From Phycomyces nitens (lineage: Eukaryota > Mucoromycota > Mucoromycetes > Mucorales > Phycomycetaceae): a stretch of 64,000 nt of DNA. Positions within the stretch are counted from its first letter, which is position 1. Each line of letters starts with the position of its first letter. A model generated the notes under the pieces. The model did no database searches. It worked only from the letters and a program-made list of their open reading frames with translations, and was not told the DNA's origin. Made by a program: the position numbers and the translations under genes. Shown here one piece after another: positions 33,487 through 45,262 of the stretch. The stretch covers positions 8,618,001 to 8,682,000 of the forward strand of contig JAHRBC010000001.1 of NCBI GenBank assembly GCA_022702545.1. The letters are read 5' to 3'.

Positions 33487-34516
33487 ATGGATTCTTTTTG
33501 CATTCCCACAGTAGAAGGAGCACCCTATATACATTGGATCTATGTAAGCCAATATTGTATATTTAGACTTGATCTCTAAATGCTCTCCACAATAGGCAAT
33601 CTTTGGAGACTGTGTATATGGGTGGCAAGAGGCCACAAGCATCTTATTAGGCTACGTGTCCATCTTTTGCTGGTTAAATGCCCAGATGCCACAGGTCATC
33701 AAGAACTATCGCCTTGGGAATGCAGACTCCCTTAGTTTTCTGTTCCTGGCAGTCTGGCTTACAGGTTAGGATGTAGTGCCACACAGGCCATATCAGTGCA
33801 CTGACTAATATGACGCCAATCTGGGGATCTGCTTCTATATAGGCGATGTTGCGAATTATATCGGGTGCGTCATTACAAACCAATTGCCATTTCAACGGTA
33901 TCTGGCCATCTACTTTACGGCCGTAGATGCACTTTTGTGTGTCCAATGGCTGTATTATGTCCGTTATCTTGGACGCACTAGTCTTGTTTCATCAAACAGC
34001 CAAGGAGACGGACTCGAGCGGGTCTCAACCGAGACGGCCATCAAACCCGGTTATGCCGAGCGTGAACCACTCCTCATAGCAGCCCCTTCAAAGAAAAACT
34101 ATACAAAAACTGCCAATAGTGCAACAACAGCGTTTCTGATGATCGCATTCGTTACATTTGCCAACCCCCCTTCTGTCCTGGTCAGCTCTGATGACATGTA
34201 TACCCGTATGAGCGACGATACCACCATCTGGGTAGGTCGCCTGTTTGCCTGGATCTGTACCTTTCTCTATCTGTCATCACGCGTGCCACAGATTGTTCGC
34301 AACTACCGCCGTAGATCAGTAGAGGGTCTATCGATGGCCTTGTTCTTCTTTGCTGCCATGGGCAATCTGACCTATTCGCTTTCAATTTTCGCCAACCCCC
34401 ACGCTACACGCTATACAATGCTGGAAGCCGTGCCTTATCTTCTCGGGAGTGCAGGTACACTCGTGTTTGATGGCACCATCTTCCTCCAATACATGCTCTA
34501 TACACCTAGAAATTAA
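33487..34516 (+). CDS. PQ-loop vacuolar amino-acid transporter (Ypq/PQLC2-like)
   Basis: Three exons, 33487-33543, 33596-33764 and 33843-34516, close to 299 residues. It has two PQ-loop repeats. The first is MPQVIKNYRLGNADSLSFLF around residues 50-70, followed by AVWLTGDVANYIGC. The second is VPQIVRNYRRRSVEGLSMAL around residues 223-243. Hydrophobic segments suggest about seven membrane spans. The two PQ motifs with conserved Pro-Gln and the SVEGLS context match the Ypq1/Ypq2/Rtc2 and human PQLC2 group, which exports basic amino acids from the vacuole or lysosome. The polar loop between the repeats (about residues 120-170) carries the sequence EREPLL, a dileucine-type vacuolar sorting signal, consistent with that site. 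Introns are 52 and 78 bp. Exact substrate is inferred from family. Confidence 0.9.
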
Positions 34517-34765
34517 CTACATTTTACCACCAGATATTCTAGATTATCATTAACTTTAGGTTTATTAGAAATAAAGAGATATAAGATGATTAAACTACAG
34601 TCCTGAGTGTATTCTGGTTCCAATAGCAGGAAATAAAAATATGGATAAAGAGTAATAAGGGGGGGTGAAGGGAAGGGGAAGGGAAGGGGAAGGGGGGAGA
34701 TTTTCTTTTGATACCTTATCGCCCAAGGCCTTGAAATAAATGAGGGGTCTTTTATGTAGTGATGA

Positions 34766-36244
34766 TTACCTCCTGATAGTATTTCCTCTGCTACTCTGGT
34801 GATGGTACACCTGTTCAAGTTCTGCCTCGAGTGCCTTGATTTGAGCATGCTGTGTCTCCAAATCCTTATTGAGGCGATTACGCTCAGTGATAAGCTGAAT
34901 TCCACATTAATTTTTTTTTAGTTCCAAGCTTGTCTCGATTTTGTCATTTATAATTTAATTTACCTGCTGCTCCCACTGACGGAAGCGTGTCTCTTCATCT
35001 CGGACCTGCTCAGTGAATATCTTGCGCAATTCGTCTTCTTTCTCACGGTGTTTTGGATTCTCATACTTCTTGACCCTAATAAAATCATAAGCACCCAGAT
35101 ATTCTAGATTGAATATACAAAAGATCTTACTTTGGTTCACCAAATTTACGAGTGGCCATTTGTTGCTGACGATAGTTCTCATAATGGTTTTCTTCGGTTG
35201 TCGAGATGAGATCCAGCATATGCGATCTGATCAACAGATTTCTCAACTTTTTGAAATCACAGTGGACATCGTTCTCTACTTCGGCAACACCCCAGGTGTA
35301 GGCTCGTCCACGGACAAGACGACCATCGGGTGTCTTTACGAATTCGGTAGATCCAATGACAGAGAAGGGCATTGCAGACAAGATTGTCTCGTTTCTCGCT
35401 GTGGCATCTTCGTCTTCGCTCTCTTCAGGACATCTGTAGATCTGGATATTCTGTGCCTCAATGACTTGCATAATCTGCCTTATATATATTAGTCTTGTTG
35501 TCTGAAGCATCTTAAACAACTCACGTTTTTCTTGAATTTGGCAAGGTTTTCAGGTGCCAGAGTATCTGCCTTTGCAATAACAGGAATCAAATTGACGCGA
35601 GATCCGAGGCGCTTCATTGTCTCAATCTCGAGAGGCTTGAGGCTATGTCCAGTAGGGCGAATAAAGTATAAACAGGCATGGACACGCATATCAGTGGACC
35701 CATTTCGTTCAGGCTGTTGTTCCTGGCGCATATAGCACTCGTGCTGTTCGTCGATAAAGTCTACCACGGGAAGCCAGCTATCGTAATTGTTGACATAATC
35801 ACCAAATCCAGGTGTATCAATCACACTTAGGTTGACCTTGAACATCTTTTCTTCCAACTCTACATGTTTGCAATAAATTAAACAAACCAATCAACAGACC
35901 AACAAATTTATCAATAAGCTTACCAGCCTTGGTGATCTCAATTTCAACAGTACGGTCCAATTGCTTGTCGTGTCTCTTTTTTGGGTTCTTGTAGTCTTTT
36001 ATCGAGGTTGTAAAAAGCGTGTTGATGAATGTTGTCTTTCCAAGTCCAGATTCACCTGAAAAACTCGGTTGATTAGTTTGAATGACAATAAGAGCATGAT
36101 AGATGTAGAGAGTGTGTTTTTGTTTTTGTGCTTACCACAAACCATGATGGTGAAATGAGCACCTCGCTTGGTGAATATCTTGTGCTTTTGGTTTGGAAGA
36201 TGAGCGATTCCGACACCAGCGGTTGAGACTACGGGAGATGACAT
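34766..36244 (-). CDS. Septin (Cdc12/AspC-like)
   Basis: GTP-binding filament protein of the septin ring or collar at septa, branch and spore sites. Six exons read downward: 36136-36244, 35924-36055, 35525-35859, 35131-35474, 34964-35075, 34766-34894; phases close to 386 residues. Landmarks: polybasic segment before the G domain (about residues 19-27), P-loop GESGLGKT (37-44), switch II DTPGFGD (95-101), G4 motif AKAD (176-179), septin-unique element WGVAEVENDVHCDFKKLRNL, and a C-terminal coiled coil from KYENPKHREKEDELRKIF through LNKDLETQHAQIKALEAELE. The RQWEQ..L..ERNRLNKDLE tail resembles the fungal Cdc12/AspC group, but the assignment among paralogues is from memory and tentative. Introns are 50-80 bp GT-AG. 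The 3' end lies 249 bp from the 3' end of the PQ-loop gene (convergent). Confidence 0.95.
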
Positions 36245-37254
36245 TGGAAAGTGTAGAGGGAGAGGGAGATTAGGACAAGATGGTAAAGAGAAAACAAAAA
36301 AAAAGGGAAGAATAAGTAGGTTGTCTCTTTCGAGAGTATTCTCCACGATGTGTGTATGGTTGTCTCGGTGTACAGGGAAAAATGAACGGACTGCTTGATT
36401 TAGTATGTACAAGGGCAAATTTGTGCCGCCATAATAAAATAAAATAAAAAGGTACAGTGCTTCAAAGCAATATTGTGACCAATCATAATCGAGATTACTG
36501 GCAAATCAAGTTCAACTTTCTATTTTAGGAAGTAAAAGTTGTATTTTTAGAAACCCGTTGCTTGCCAAAAAATCATATGTCGTGATTCTTGATACTCGAA
36601 AATATATAAAGAGATTAATTCTCTCTCTTTTTTATTCTTTTAATAATTAATACAAAGTGACATTAGCACAACTTTTCTCAATTGAACAATTCTGGGCAGT
36701 AACAATGAGTAAAGTTGAGCATCATGGACTATCACAGGGAGATGCTTTATCAAAAGCCACCAATACAGCTATAAGATAAGATAAACAGAAATCAAATCAG
36801 CAATAAACAAATGTATACAGCCACAAACACTTTTATCCCGTACAATTAATAAAAGCGATAAATTGTCCGGAATATTTTGAAATATATCCTTTATCTTTTC
36901 TATCAATAAATTACTTGAAAGTAACCAAACTCCAGATTTACAAAGCAGTACTTACGACCTTTGAATAACAAAAGAGCAACAGCAGTATTAAGGTGTCTTA
37001 TACTTTCATAAAGTTTATCTTTCCCTTGAAAAGATTGCAGCTGCAGTTGAAATACATAGGTCAACGGTACAAACGTTTGTTGAATGCACCAGACAACACA
37101 CGTATTCATTATATAGAAAGCACCTAAAAACCCAGGAATTAGATGAGAGGAATGCAAGACAACTCGAGAGAATTATACGGAAAGATCTGTTCACCTATTA
37201 TAAACAGTTTAGATTAGAAACATCTAACATAGATGACAATATAACAGTATAATG
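36245..37254. other. Intergenic DNA, no gene seen
   Basis: Septin upstream region followed by AT-rich DNA. A pyrimidine/purine-rich leader lies close to the septin start. A TATA-like AATATATAAAGAG is at about 36600. No ORF with a motif. Confidence 0.5.
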
Positions 37255-37790
37255 TGGTCAGATGGATCCCGTTTTTGCTTGAATGAAAATGATGCTGCCA
37301 CACGCCTGTTCAGAAAAGTTGGAGAAAGGAATAAAGGAATAAAGGAATAAAGGAATAAATAACATATCTACAATAAATGGGGCGATGGGGAGGGGGGCCC
37401 ATGATTTTGGGATGCTTTTGGTGTGGATAATTTGGCCCATTAAAGATAATAGACACTGTAATTGTGAATCAGAATATATTGACAGAATCTGTCTATCGAT
37501 GATTCTAAAAGATTACTATGCACAAGGAAAAAAATGTTTTATTTGGCTGGAATATGGTGCTACTTTTCATACGGATTGATATGGTTGATGGTAGAAAGAA
37601 AGACACAGGATAAAGAGATTTGAGTACTGATTAGCCCAGAGTTCTGATCTGAACCCATTAGAGTACCTTTAGAATAATCTCAAGTTGTTAATTTAGAAGC
37701 AAAAGACCACTATTAAAGATATAGCTAATTTGGAGGTGGCTCAACAAAAATAATGACTAATATTAGGTATCGACCATGCAAAGAGTTTGA
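37255..37790 (+). mobile_element. Decayed Tc1/mariner transposase, central to C-terminal part
   Basis: Forward-strand frames give the family landmarks in order: DGSRFCLNENDAATRLFRKVGE (37261-37326, the SDES.F...G....V.R..GE block), an 8 bp repeat (AAAGGAAT x4, 37325-37357) that shifts frame, GGPMILGCFW (about 37395-37425), GATFHTD (about 37557-37577), and SDLNPLEYL-stop-NNLK (about 37645-37684, the SPDLNPIE.LW block). Multiple stops and frameshifts mean it is inactive. Confidence 0.75.
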
Positions 37791-39654
37791 CTTACAGTAT
37801 GCAAAGATGTCAAGCTGTAATTGATACTTAGAAGGTACGCCAAAGTACTAGAATCCATTTTTATTCCAAACAGAGTATGAGAATTTTAGCGAATTTCTTC
37901 ATAAAGCATACGCTTATTGAAAATGAGCCATATATTTTTGCATTATCAACTTTGGTCAACTGTACGGGATCCAAGTGGTTGTGGCTTTATATTGTATCCC
38001 TGACTGGAGTATTGAATAGACAGAAAGATACCAAAAAAAAAGTTGGCCATGTTTTTCAAATGTCTTTATCAATCTCAAATATTATAAAAATATGAGATTA
38101 TGTTGAGAATGGTAGAAGCCCAAGAGACCATTTTGATGGGAAAAAAAAAAGAGTAATTGAAAATAATGATATTCTATCATGCCAAGCTTTATTAAAGACA
38201 TTGGTTATAACAGGACTTTGTCATTATAAATTTTAAAAGTTTTGTTCAATTGTATTTTTTTTGTACTTTGTATAGTGTGTGGACACGAATACCACTTTTT
38301 TCCTATACCATTGGGACCATGAGATTATGCTCTGCGCTAATGCACTCTGTAACTTTATCTAACAGAAAAATGTGGTTAATGTTATAAAGTACTTGGACAT
38401 ATATACCTTTATAGATTTCACATTATTCAGATAATCCAAAATTATTCAACAGACCTTTCTGTTTTAATCAAGAAACATTTATATTGAGATGGATACAATA
38501 ATTAGAGATCCAAATGTAAAATTGGCCGGAAATATTGGGTTTTATCCTCTCTTTAGCTTTGTCTACAATATACAACATTCTTCAAGAGCCAGGCACTCTG
38601 CGCGACTGACACCAAAAAGTACAAAGAAGATATGCTTTTGTACAATTTGCGTATTTAGTCGCCGATAATTTATAAACCAGTTGAAATTACTGTATCTGAG
38701 TGGTACAACTGAGAATTTATTTTCGTAAAATCTTGCGATTATATCCTTTTTTAGGAGTTACAACGCAAAATATTTTGAGTTTTGTAGAGATATCAAAAAA
38801 AAAAAGAGTACACAAGCTCTGGTATTTTTACAACCTCTGCTAGGATCGGAAAACAACCATCCTATCTTGGATTTATATGGGGTATGAAAAGAGGAGTTTT
38901 TGAGTGCACTAGACGGCATGGACATGAGTGCCATTTGAACTGGGGCCTATTGGTTTTATTATTATTTTATTTTTCGTTTAAATAATAGCCAAACCATCAG
39001 TTGTATGCAATGACACACATTATGCTCCAAGACCATCATTGGTCTCTAGATTTTTCTGCTGTTCATTGAGAAGAGAACAATGTTTAGCAAGGCCCCTAAT
39101 ATTCGCCTGTTTGATACACCGATTCTGTCTGTCTAACGTTTGATCAGGACTCTGTATTGATGGGAACATCTTTGACCGATGCTTCGGCGTATGAATAGGA
39201 TTTTGCAAACTACAGGTAATTCACTAATTATTATGGGATTTCCTTATAAATCACAGCAGATTTACACTCTCAAAAAATAAAAAGAGAATTCCACCCCTCA
39301 TCCTTGCTGATACTAGACAAGTGCAATACAAAATCCTTGCTCAAGAAGAAGAAGAAGAAGAAGAAAGATAGAACTGCAGGCCACACGTATTGTCCCGACG
39401 TCCGATCTTCGGTTGTCCTGCTATATAAATACTATAAAAATCTTTTTTCTTTTTGGCTGGTACTACAGCAAGATTTTACAAGTTTATAGACTAGAAGTCC
39501 GGTATCTTCATTTTTTTTTTCTCGGGCCTAAAATATAATGTGTAATCTTTAAGTTTTAAAATATAAAAAAATATAATGGTAATTGATTTGACCATTTTCA
39601 TCTAATTTTGGTTGTTGAATTCCTTCTTCTCTACTTCTTTACCAAAACTGCATC
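37791..39654. other. AT-rich intergenic DNA, no gene seen
   Basis: About 1.9 kb without a credible coding region. A (GAA)n tract lies at about 39345-39365. The last about 130 bases, with a T-rich and TTCTTCTCTACTTC stretch, are the probable promoter and leader of the next gene. Confidence 0.5.
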
Positions 39655-41764
39655 ATGTCCAACAACCACTATGAAGACCAGTCTGTCGGCTGCTTCGGAA
39701 ATATCCTCTCTAGACTCGGTGTAACAACCTCGCCTGCCTATGTCAGAGCATCGTCTAGCGATGAAAAGTTGCCTGCCTATGAAGAATGCATGTCCCAGGC
39801 AAGTCCTGGACCCAATTCTTGTCATCAGCCCGGGATTAACAATTATTTTTGATCCTCTAGGCATTCCATCACATGAATGTCAAGGCCGACAGCGAAGTTG
39901 AGGCTATCGTCAAGACTGCTATCAATGCTGTCTCCTCCGAGCTCCGTACTATCAGTTTGGATGTAAGGCACACTTGGGAATGTTATCTTGGTTACTCACA
40001 CACCCGTAGCTTCACGAGAACTTTGAGATTGGCATGAAGGAGTACCACGCCCATGATGTGCTTACCGACTATCTCGAGAAAAAGGGATTCACTGTCACTC
40101 GTAGTACTTATGGTATGGAAACTGCTTTCCAGGCCGAGTACACTCGTGGCCAGGGCAGACGTGTCGGCATCTGCTCCGAGTATGATGGTCTTCCAGGGTA
40201 ATTATATTTTGACAGATATTTTAAGAATAAGAAAAAGAAAAAGAAAAAAATAGTTAACAAACATACCGTGGATTGTAGTCTCGGCCAAGGTTGTGGCCAC
40301 AACTTGATTGCCATTAGTGGTGTTGCTACTGCCATCGGTGTAAAGGCTCTCTTGGATAGCGGAAAGGCCTCTGGAAAGGTTGTCTTGTTCGGTACTCCCG
40401 CTGAAGGTAATTATTTTTTTTGTAAAGGATTCTGGCCATCAATTAACGGATTTTTTATTATTATGTAGAGATCTCTGTTGGAAAGATCGTAATGGTAGGA
40501 AAGGGCGCCTTCCAGAACAATGTAGATGTCTGCATGATGTTGCACCCTGGGTAATATAACTTTATAGTTCAAGTCAATGAATAAGTATAGGCTATCAAAC
40601 AAATGCGGTGTAACCATACTGACATTTTTGATATATCTTTCGGTGTTGTCTAGTCCTTATGAGGCTAATTATGGTGCCTTTATTGCAGTTCACGATGTCC
40701 AGGTTGATTTCCATGGAAAGCCCACACACGCCTCTGGTAAGGATATTCAGTGTTTTCATGGTTGATACTCGTGGCTTACAATCCATTCTATATATTATAA
40801 TTGAAGCTACTCCCTGGGAAGGTAAGAATTATAGAGTCAGTTAGATCTTGTTCATTATTGCAATGAATCTTATTCAACCGTTCTCTGGTAATCTCTGATC
40901 TATCTAGGTGTCAATGCTTTGGACGCCATGGTCCAGGTGTGGAACAGTGTTAGCATGATGCGCCAGCAATTGATGCCAACAGACAGGTAAATAAGCCATA
41001 GTATACTGCAATATAGAATCTAAATAACACATGTAACCAAACAGAGTCCATGGCATTATTACAAACGGTGGTCAAGCAGTAAGTTTCTCGTATTTAACAA
41101 AAGTATCCTGGTGCTTATCAATTATCTACTTTATTTTGTACAGCCCAACATCATCCCCGATCGTACCTCTGCTCTGTTTTTTGTTCGCACAACCAGATTC
41201 TCAGATATTGGACGTCTGATGACAAAGCTCGAGAACTGCTTTACTGCTGCTGCCCTTTCTACTGGATGTGAAGTTACCTGGAAATGGCGTGAGAATGGTG
41301 TCACAAAGGGTAAATATAACACATTGTAAAGAGCAGATTCTAACCATCGGGGGGTATATTAGATGTCGTCCAAAACGCTGCCATGGCTGATAGATATGGT
41401 GCCTATATGGAGAAGGAAGGCATCACATTCCTCTCTCGCGCAGACCAGCAAAAGGGTGCTGGTGGCTCTACCGATATGGGTAACGTCAGTTACGAAGTTC
41501 CCACCATCCACCCCATGTAAGTTACAAGTGTTGGCTCAATTGTGTGTGTGTGTGTGTATTCACCAATTTTCTATTAGCTTTGGTATCCACACCACTGCAT
41601 CAAACCACACCATCGGGTTCACTGCTGCAGCAAAGACCATGGATGCCCATAATGATACCATCAAGGCCTGTAGAGGACTTGCCCTCACAGCTGCCGATGT
41701 TCTTATGGACAATTCCTTCTACAAGGTTATCCAGGAAGACTTTAAGGAGAGCATTAAGAACTAG
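39655..41764 (+). CDS. M20-family amidohydrolase/dipeptidase (PM20D2-like)
   Basis: Metal-dependent amide hydrolase of the M20 family, closest in layout to PM20D2 / AbgB-type enzymes. Twelve exons: 39655-39798, 39861-39962, 40010-40197, 40279-40406, 40469-40550, 40654-40736, 40807-40821, 40908-40986, 41045-41078, 41144-41309, 41363-41516, 41578-41764; phases close to 453 residues. Signatures: LHENFEIGMKEYHAHDVL, SEYDGLPGLGQGCGHNL (metal site), LFGTPAEE (catalytic acids), MLHPGP, the dimerisation-domain start VDFHGKPTHASATPWEGVNA, and GSTDMGNVSYEVPTIHPIFG before the last helix. Intron 1 uses a GC donor (CAG|GCAAGT); a GT donor would break the frame. Exon 7 is only 15 nt (ATPWE). The N-terminal 50 residues are poorly conserved in kind. 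Substrate unknown. Confidence 0.92.
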
Positions 41765-41883
41765 GATTGTTTAAATGTATAAATATTATATTTTTTTTAA
41801 AAAAAAAAGAGTTTGCAATGGCTAAAACCTCCCCAATTATCGAGACTTTGAATGATGGAAGTTGAATACATTAATGAATCACA

Positions 41884-44800
41884 CTATTCATTTAGATCTG
41901 ATGCCATTTGATACTTCTTTTCATCTGGATTGGAGGCAGGTATTGTGGCAAGTGCTTGTAAAAAGTGTTCCATTGTCTATAGAGAAATTAGTGTTGATTC
42001 AATAGATGGTCCATACTTGCCACTTTTACAGCCCAATGGTTCTCTCGAAGGGAAATCATGGCTGCCTCTCGGCAAACATTCTGTAAATCAGCTCCCGTAT
42101 AATTATCAGTCTATGGGCAAAGAAAAAAAAAAGAACACATTAGAAGGGAGGTAAACAAGGCACAAGAAGAGGCTTTTGAGATACTCACACCATCAGCAAC
42201 CACTTCAAGGTTCACATCGTCAGATAGAGGTATACGACGCGTGTGAATCTTTAGAATCTCCCATCGAGCCTTGAAATCTGGGGGAGGAACATACACCAGA
42301 CGATCAAATCTACCTGGTCTCAATAGAGCAGCATCCAGCATATCCGGTCTGTTTGTAGCACCCTTTTTTTAAAATATATATGTAAAATGGAGATTGGCAA
42401 GGTTTTGATGGACTTACAACGACAAGAACCGATTCTGCAGTCTCTACACCGTCCATCTCATTCAATAGGGTCGAAAGCACTCTTTCCTGTACACTGTCTC
42501 CTCCACCACCACCATTACCCATATCACGCTTTCCTACAATAGCTTCTGTTTCATCCAGAAAGATAATAGATGGTGCAGAGGCTCTTGCCTTTTGGAATGT
42601 GGTTCGAACTAGTTATCAAAATGGCCACAAATGTTACAACAAAAGCCTTTATACTCTATAGCCTAAATTCTGACTTACTGATCTTTTCAGAGTCGCCAAC
42701 ATATGGAGAATACAGCTGGGCACCATTGATGGATAGAAACGCGGCTCCGGATGTCGAGGCAATGACCTTTTTATATGTATTGATTATTGGCCTAAGCTCG
42801 ATTAAATTAGCCTTGATTACCTTTACAAGAGTCGTTTTGCTACATCCAGGAGGACCGTACAAGAGAATGCCTCTTGGTGGTTTAAGTCCCAGGCGAATAA
42901 ACGAATCTTTATAAAGAATTGGCCATTCGACTGCCTGCTTAAGTTTCTATAATCATGAAAAAATTGGATTATTGAACATTGATCATTGAGTATTATCTAC
43001 AAGCATTGTATATATTACCTTTTTGACATCCTCTAGACCTCCAATATCGTCCCATCCGGTCTGTTCTACCTGTACTTGGAAACCACGTTGCATCGATGGA
43101 CCCACGGATCCAAATGCGACCATGAAATCCTCCATTCCAACATGCATTTCCCTGGTTTGTTTGTTTTTTCCTTGTGGTTAGCTTGCAAATTTTACGAGTG
43201 GATCAAGCATACTTTGTCGGATCTTTGGTTGCTCTTTGTACAGCGTGCATAGCAGCCTCTCTGCACAAAGAAGTGATGTCGGCAGCAACGTAACCATTTG
43301 TCATTGTGGCAAGGGATTCTACAAGGAATGCATATGGTTAGGAATACATGTTTCGTTAATATGTAGTCTTACCAACATCCATGGAATTATCCAGTGGCAT
43401 ACTGCGCAATTGAGAAGTAATGAGAGCATGTCTTGTTCCTTTGTCGGGTGCGTCAATTGAGATCTCTCGATCGAATCTTGGGGGCAGCAAGTAGATTTCA
43501 AATAAGAGTTTTATCCAACAGTACAACCAATACTGTATAGCTTACCTTCCTGGACGTCTCAAGGCAGGATCAATTGAATTGGGGCGATTGGTTGCTCCAA
43601 TGATCACAAGCCGGCCTCTTGAAGCAATACCATCCATCAATGTCAGTAGCTGGGCTACCACTCTATTTTCATGAGATTGTGCGCGATCACGATGTGGTGT
43701 CAGGGCATCCTAGAATAAGCCAGCTCCTCCATAAATACATATACTCTTCCCTTTCTTTCTTTTTTTTTTTGAGAAAATCAGTAGAATACACTTACAATTT
43801 CATCAATAAAGAGAATCACAGGCGAATCGTTTTCGGCTGCCCATCCCTGGGCTTCTTTGAACTTTAGTCTCAATTTCTCTTCGCTTTCACCAAGATAAGG
43901 GCCATAGATCTCTGGGCCTTGGATGACAAACACTTTTGCGCCGCATGCTTCTGCTACTGAAGTTACGAGAAATGTCTTTCCAACACCAGGAGGACCGTAC
44001 AACAGAATGCCTTTGGGACACTCGATCCCCAGAGTTGCGATCCAATCGCGGTAAAGAAACGGATAGCTCAAGACTTCATAAAGTGCCTCGTACGCCTTTT
44101 CGAGACCAGTCGGCTTCTTACCATGAGATGTGGGGGCATCTGATGAAAGAGAAAGGGATGCAATAGTCTTGCTCAGTGCTTCTACAGATGTCTCTGCCGG
44201 TGGATCTGCTATAGATATACGGGTAGCACTATTGATTATTACAGGAGTATCTTGCTCTTCACAAGATACTACCTTGACAATCAGGGTAGAGCCAGGAGCC
44301 TGGCTGGATATGACAGTTCCAGGACTAACAAGCATGCCATTTATCAGACTGCGTACACTCTAGTATGGATAGATTGAATGAGCCATGATCCATGGTTGAT
44401 TGCAATATTCAGTACTTTTAGTATCTGATCCTCGGTGCCGTTTTTGTACAGATAGCCTAGATCGGCCAATTGTTCATCTTTTGTACAGTTTTTGAGATTG
44501 ACTTGGAGCGTCGCTCGGATGGCAGTTTTGACAGGTCCTAGAGGGATCATTTGTACAGCCTCTATTTACAAGACGGAAATCACAAGGATGTATATATATA
44601 TATGATTACAATTATGATTATGATTATAGCCATATACGCTAATAATATATTTACTTTGAGAAGCTTTGTTTTCGACCTTTATAAAGTCATCAACTAGTAT
44701 TTGATGTTCTGGTATATCGGATGGCCATAGAGTGCAGTAATATATCTGATCAAGAGAATATGATTTGTATGGATTTTATTTCAATTACTTTTATTATTAT

Positions 44801-45033
44801 TATTGTTATATATGTATTTATACATTTATATTTATTACAATTACAATTACTCTTATTGTTATTACTGTTGGCAATGCACACTTTATTTCCTCTACAAGAT
44901 CTCTACTTACATTGGACAATCCATCGTCAATCTGAACCCAACTTCCAATCGGAAGATTCATTGCTTTCCATCTGCCAAACGAAACACGAGCAATCGCATG
45001 CCGATTAAACAAAGGAGAGACAATGACAGACAT
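41884..45033 (-). CDS. AFG2: AFG2/DRG1-type AAA ATPase (SPATA5-like)
   Basis: Tandem AAA ATPase that in yeast strips Rlp24 from cytoplasmic pre-60S ribosomes. Fourteen exons read downward: 44911-45033, 44655-44745, 44416-44561, 43796-44359, 43546-43709, 43373-43476, 43213-43318, 43019-43151, 42821-42946, 42679-42766, 42418-42608, 42189-42362, 42021-42110, 41884-41976; phases close to 730 residues (yeast Afg2 is 780). The N domain covers about residues 1-200. D1 has Walker A GPPGVGKT (about 242-249), Walker B LFIDEIDAL and [15 protein letters not shown]2 has Walker A GPPGCSKT (about 508-515), Walker [11 protein letters not shown] and [20 protein letters not shown]. The Cys-Ser in the D2 P-loop is characteristic of Afg2/SPATA5 and not of Cdc48. 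The penultimate splice can use a GC donor (GTG|GCAAGT, 44 bp intron) or a GT donor 3 nt earlier; both keep frame. The start at 45033 follows an in-frame TGA. Confidence 0.93.
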
Positions 45034-45262
45034 GATGTTAATAAAATGTCAAGGAATTCAAAGACTAGTGAAAATTGCCTATAAAAATTAAAAAAATAAA
45101 AAAAAGTTGCTTGGTCGGGGATTGAAATTAGTGGCATCTTCTTGGTTAAAGTCGACCAATAGAACTACCAAAAAAGGGACATTTTTATTTTTTTAACCCA
45201 TTTTTATTTTTTGCAGGTTCAACTGATACACTCAGTTCTCTTTAACATAAAGTATTCGAGTG
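45034..45262. promoter_or_regulatory. Divergent AFG2-MCD4 intergenic promoter
   Basis: Only 229 bp separate the start codons of the two divergent genes, so their promoters must overlap. The interval holds A-rich and T-rich tracts (about 45087-45105 and 45180-45215) and no clear TATA box pair. The promoter role is inferred from arrangement. Confidence 0.6.

Noticed and set aside
44344..44415. Frameshift or pseudogene break in AFG2
   Set aside because: A 56 bp GT-AG intron (44360-44415, GTACTG donor) restores frame and gives a coherent N domain, so no break is needed.
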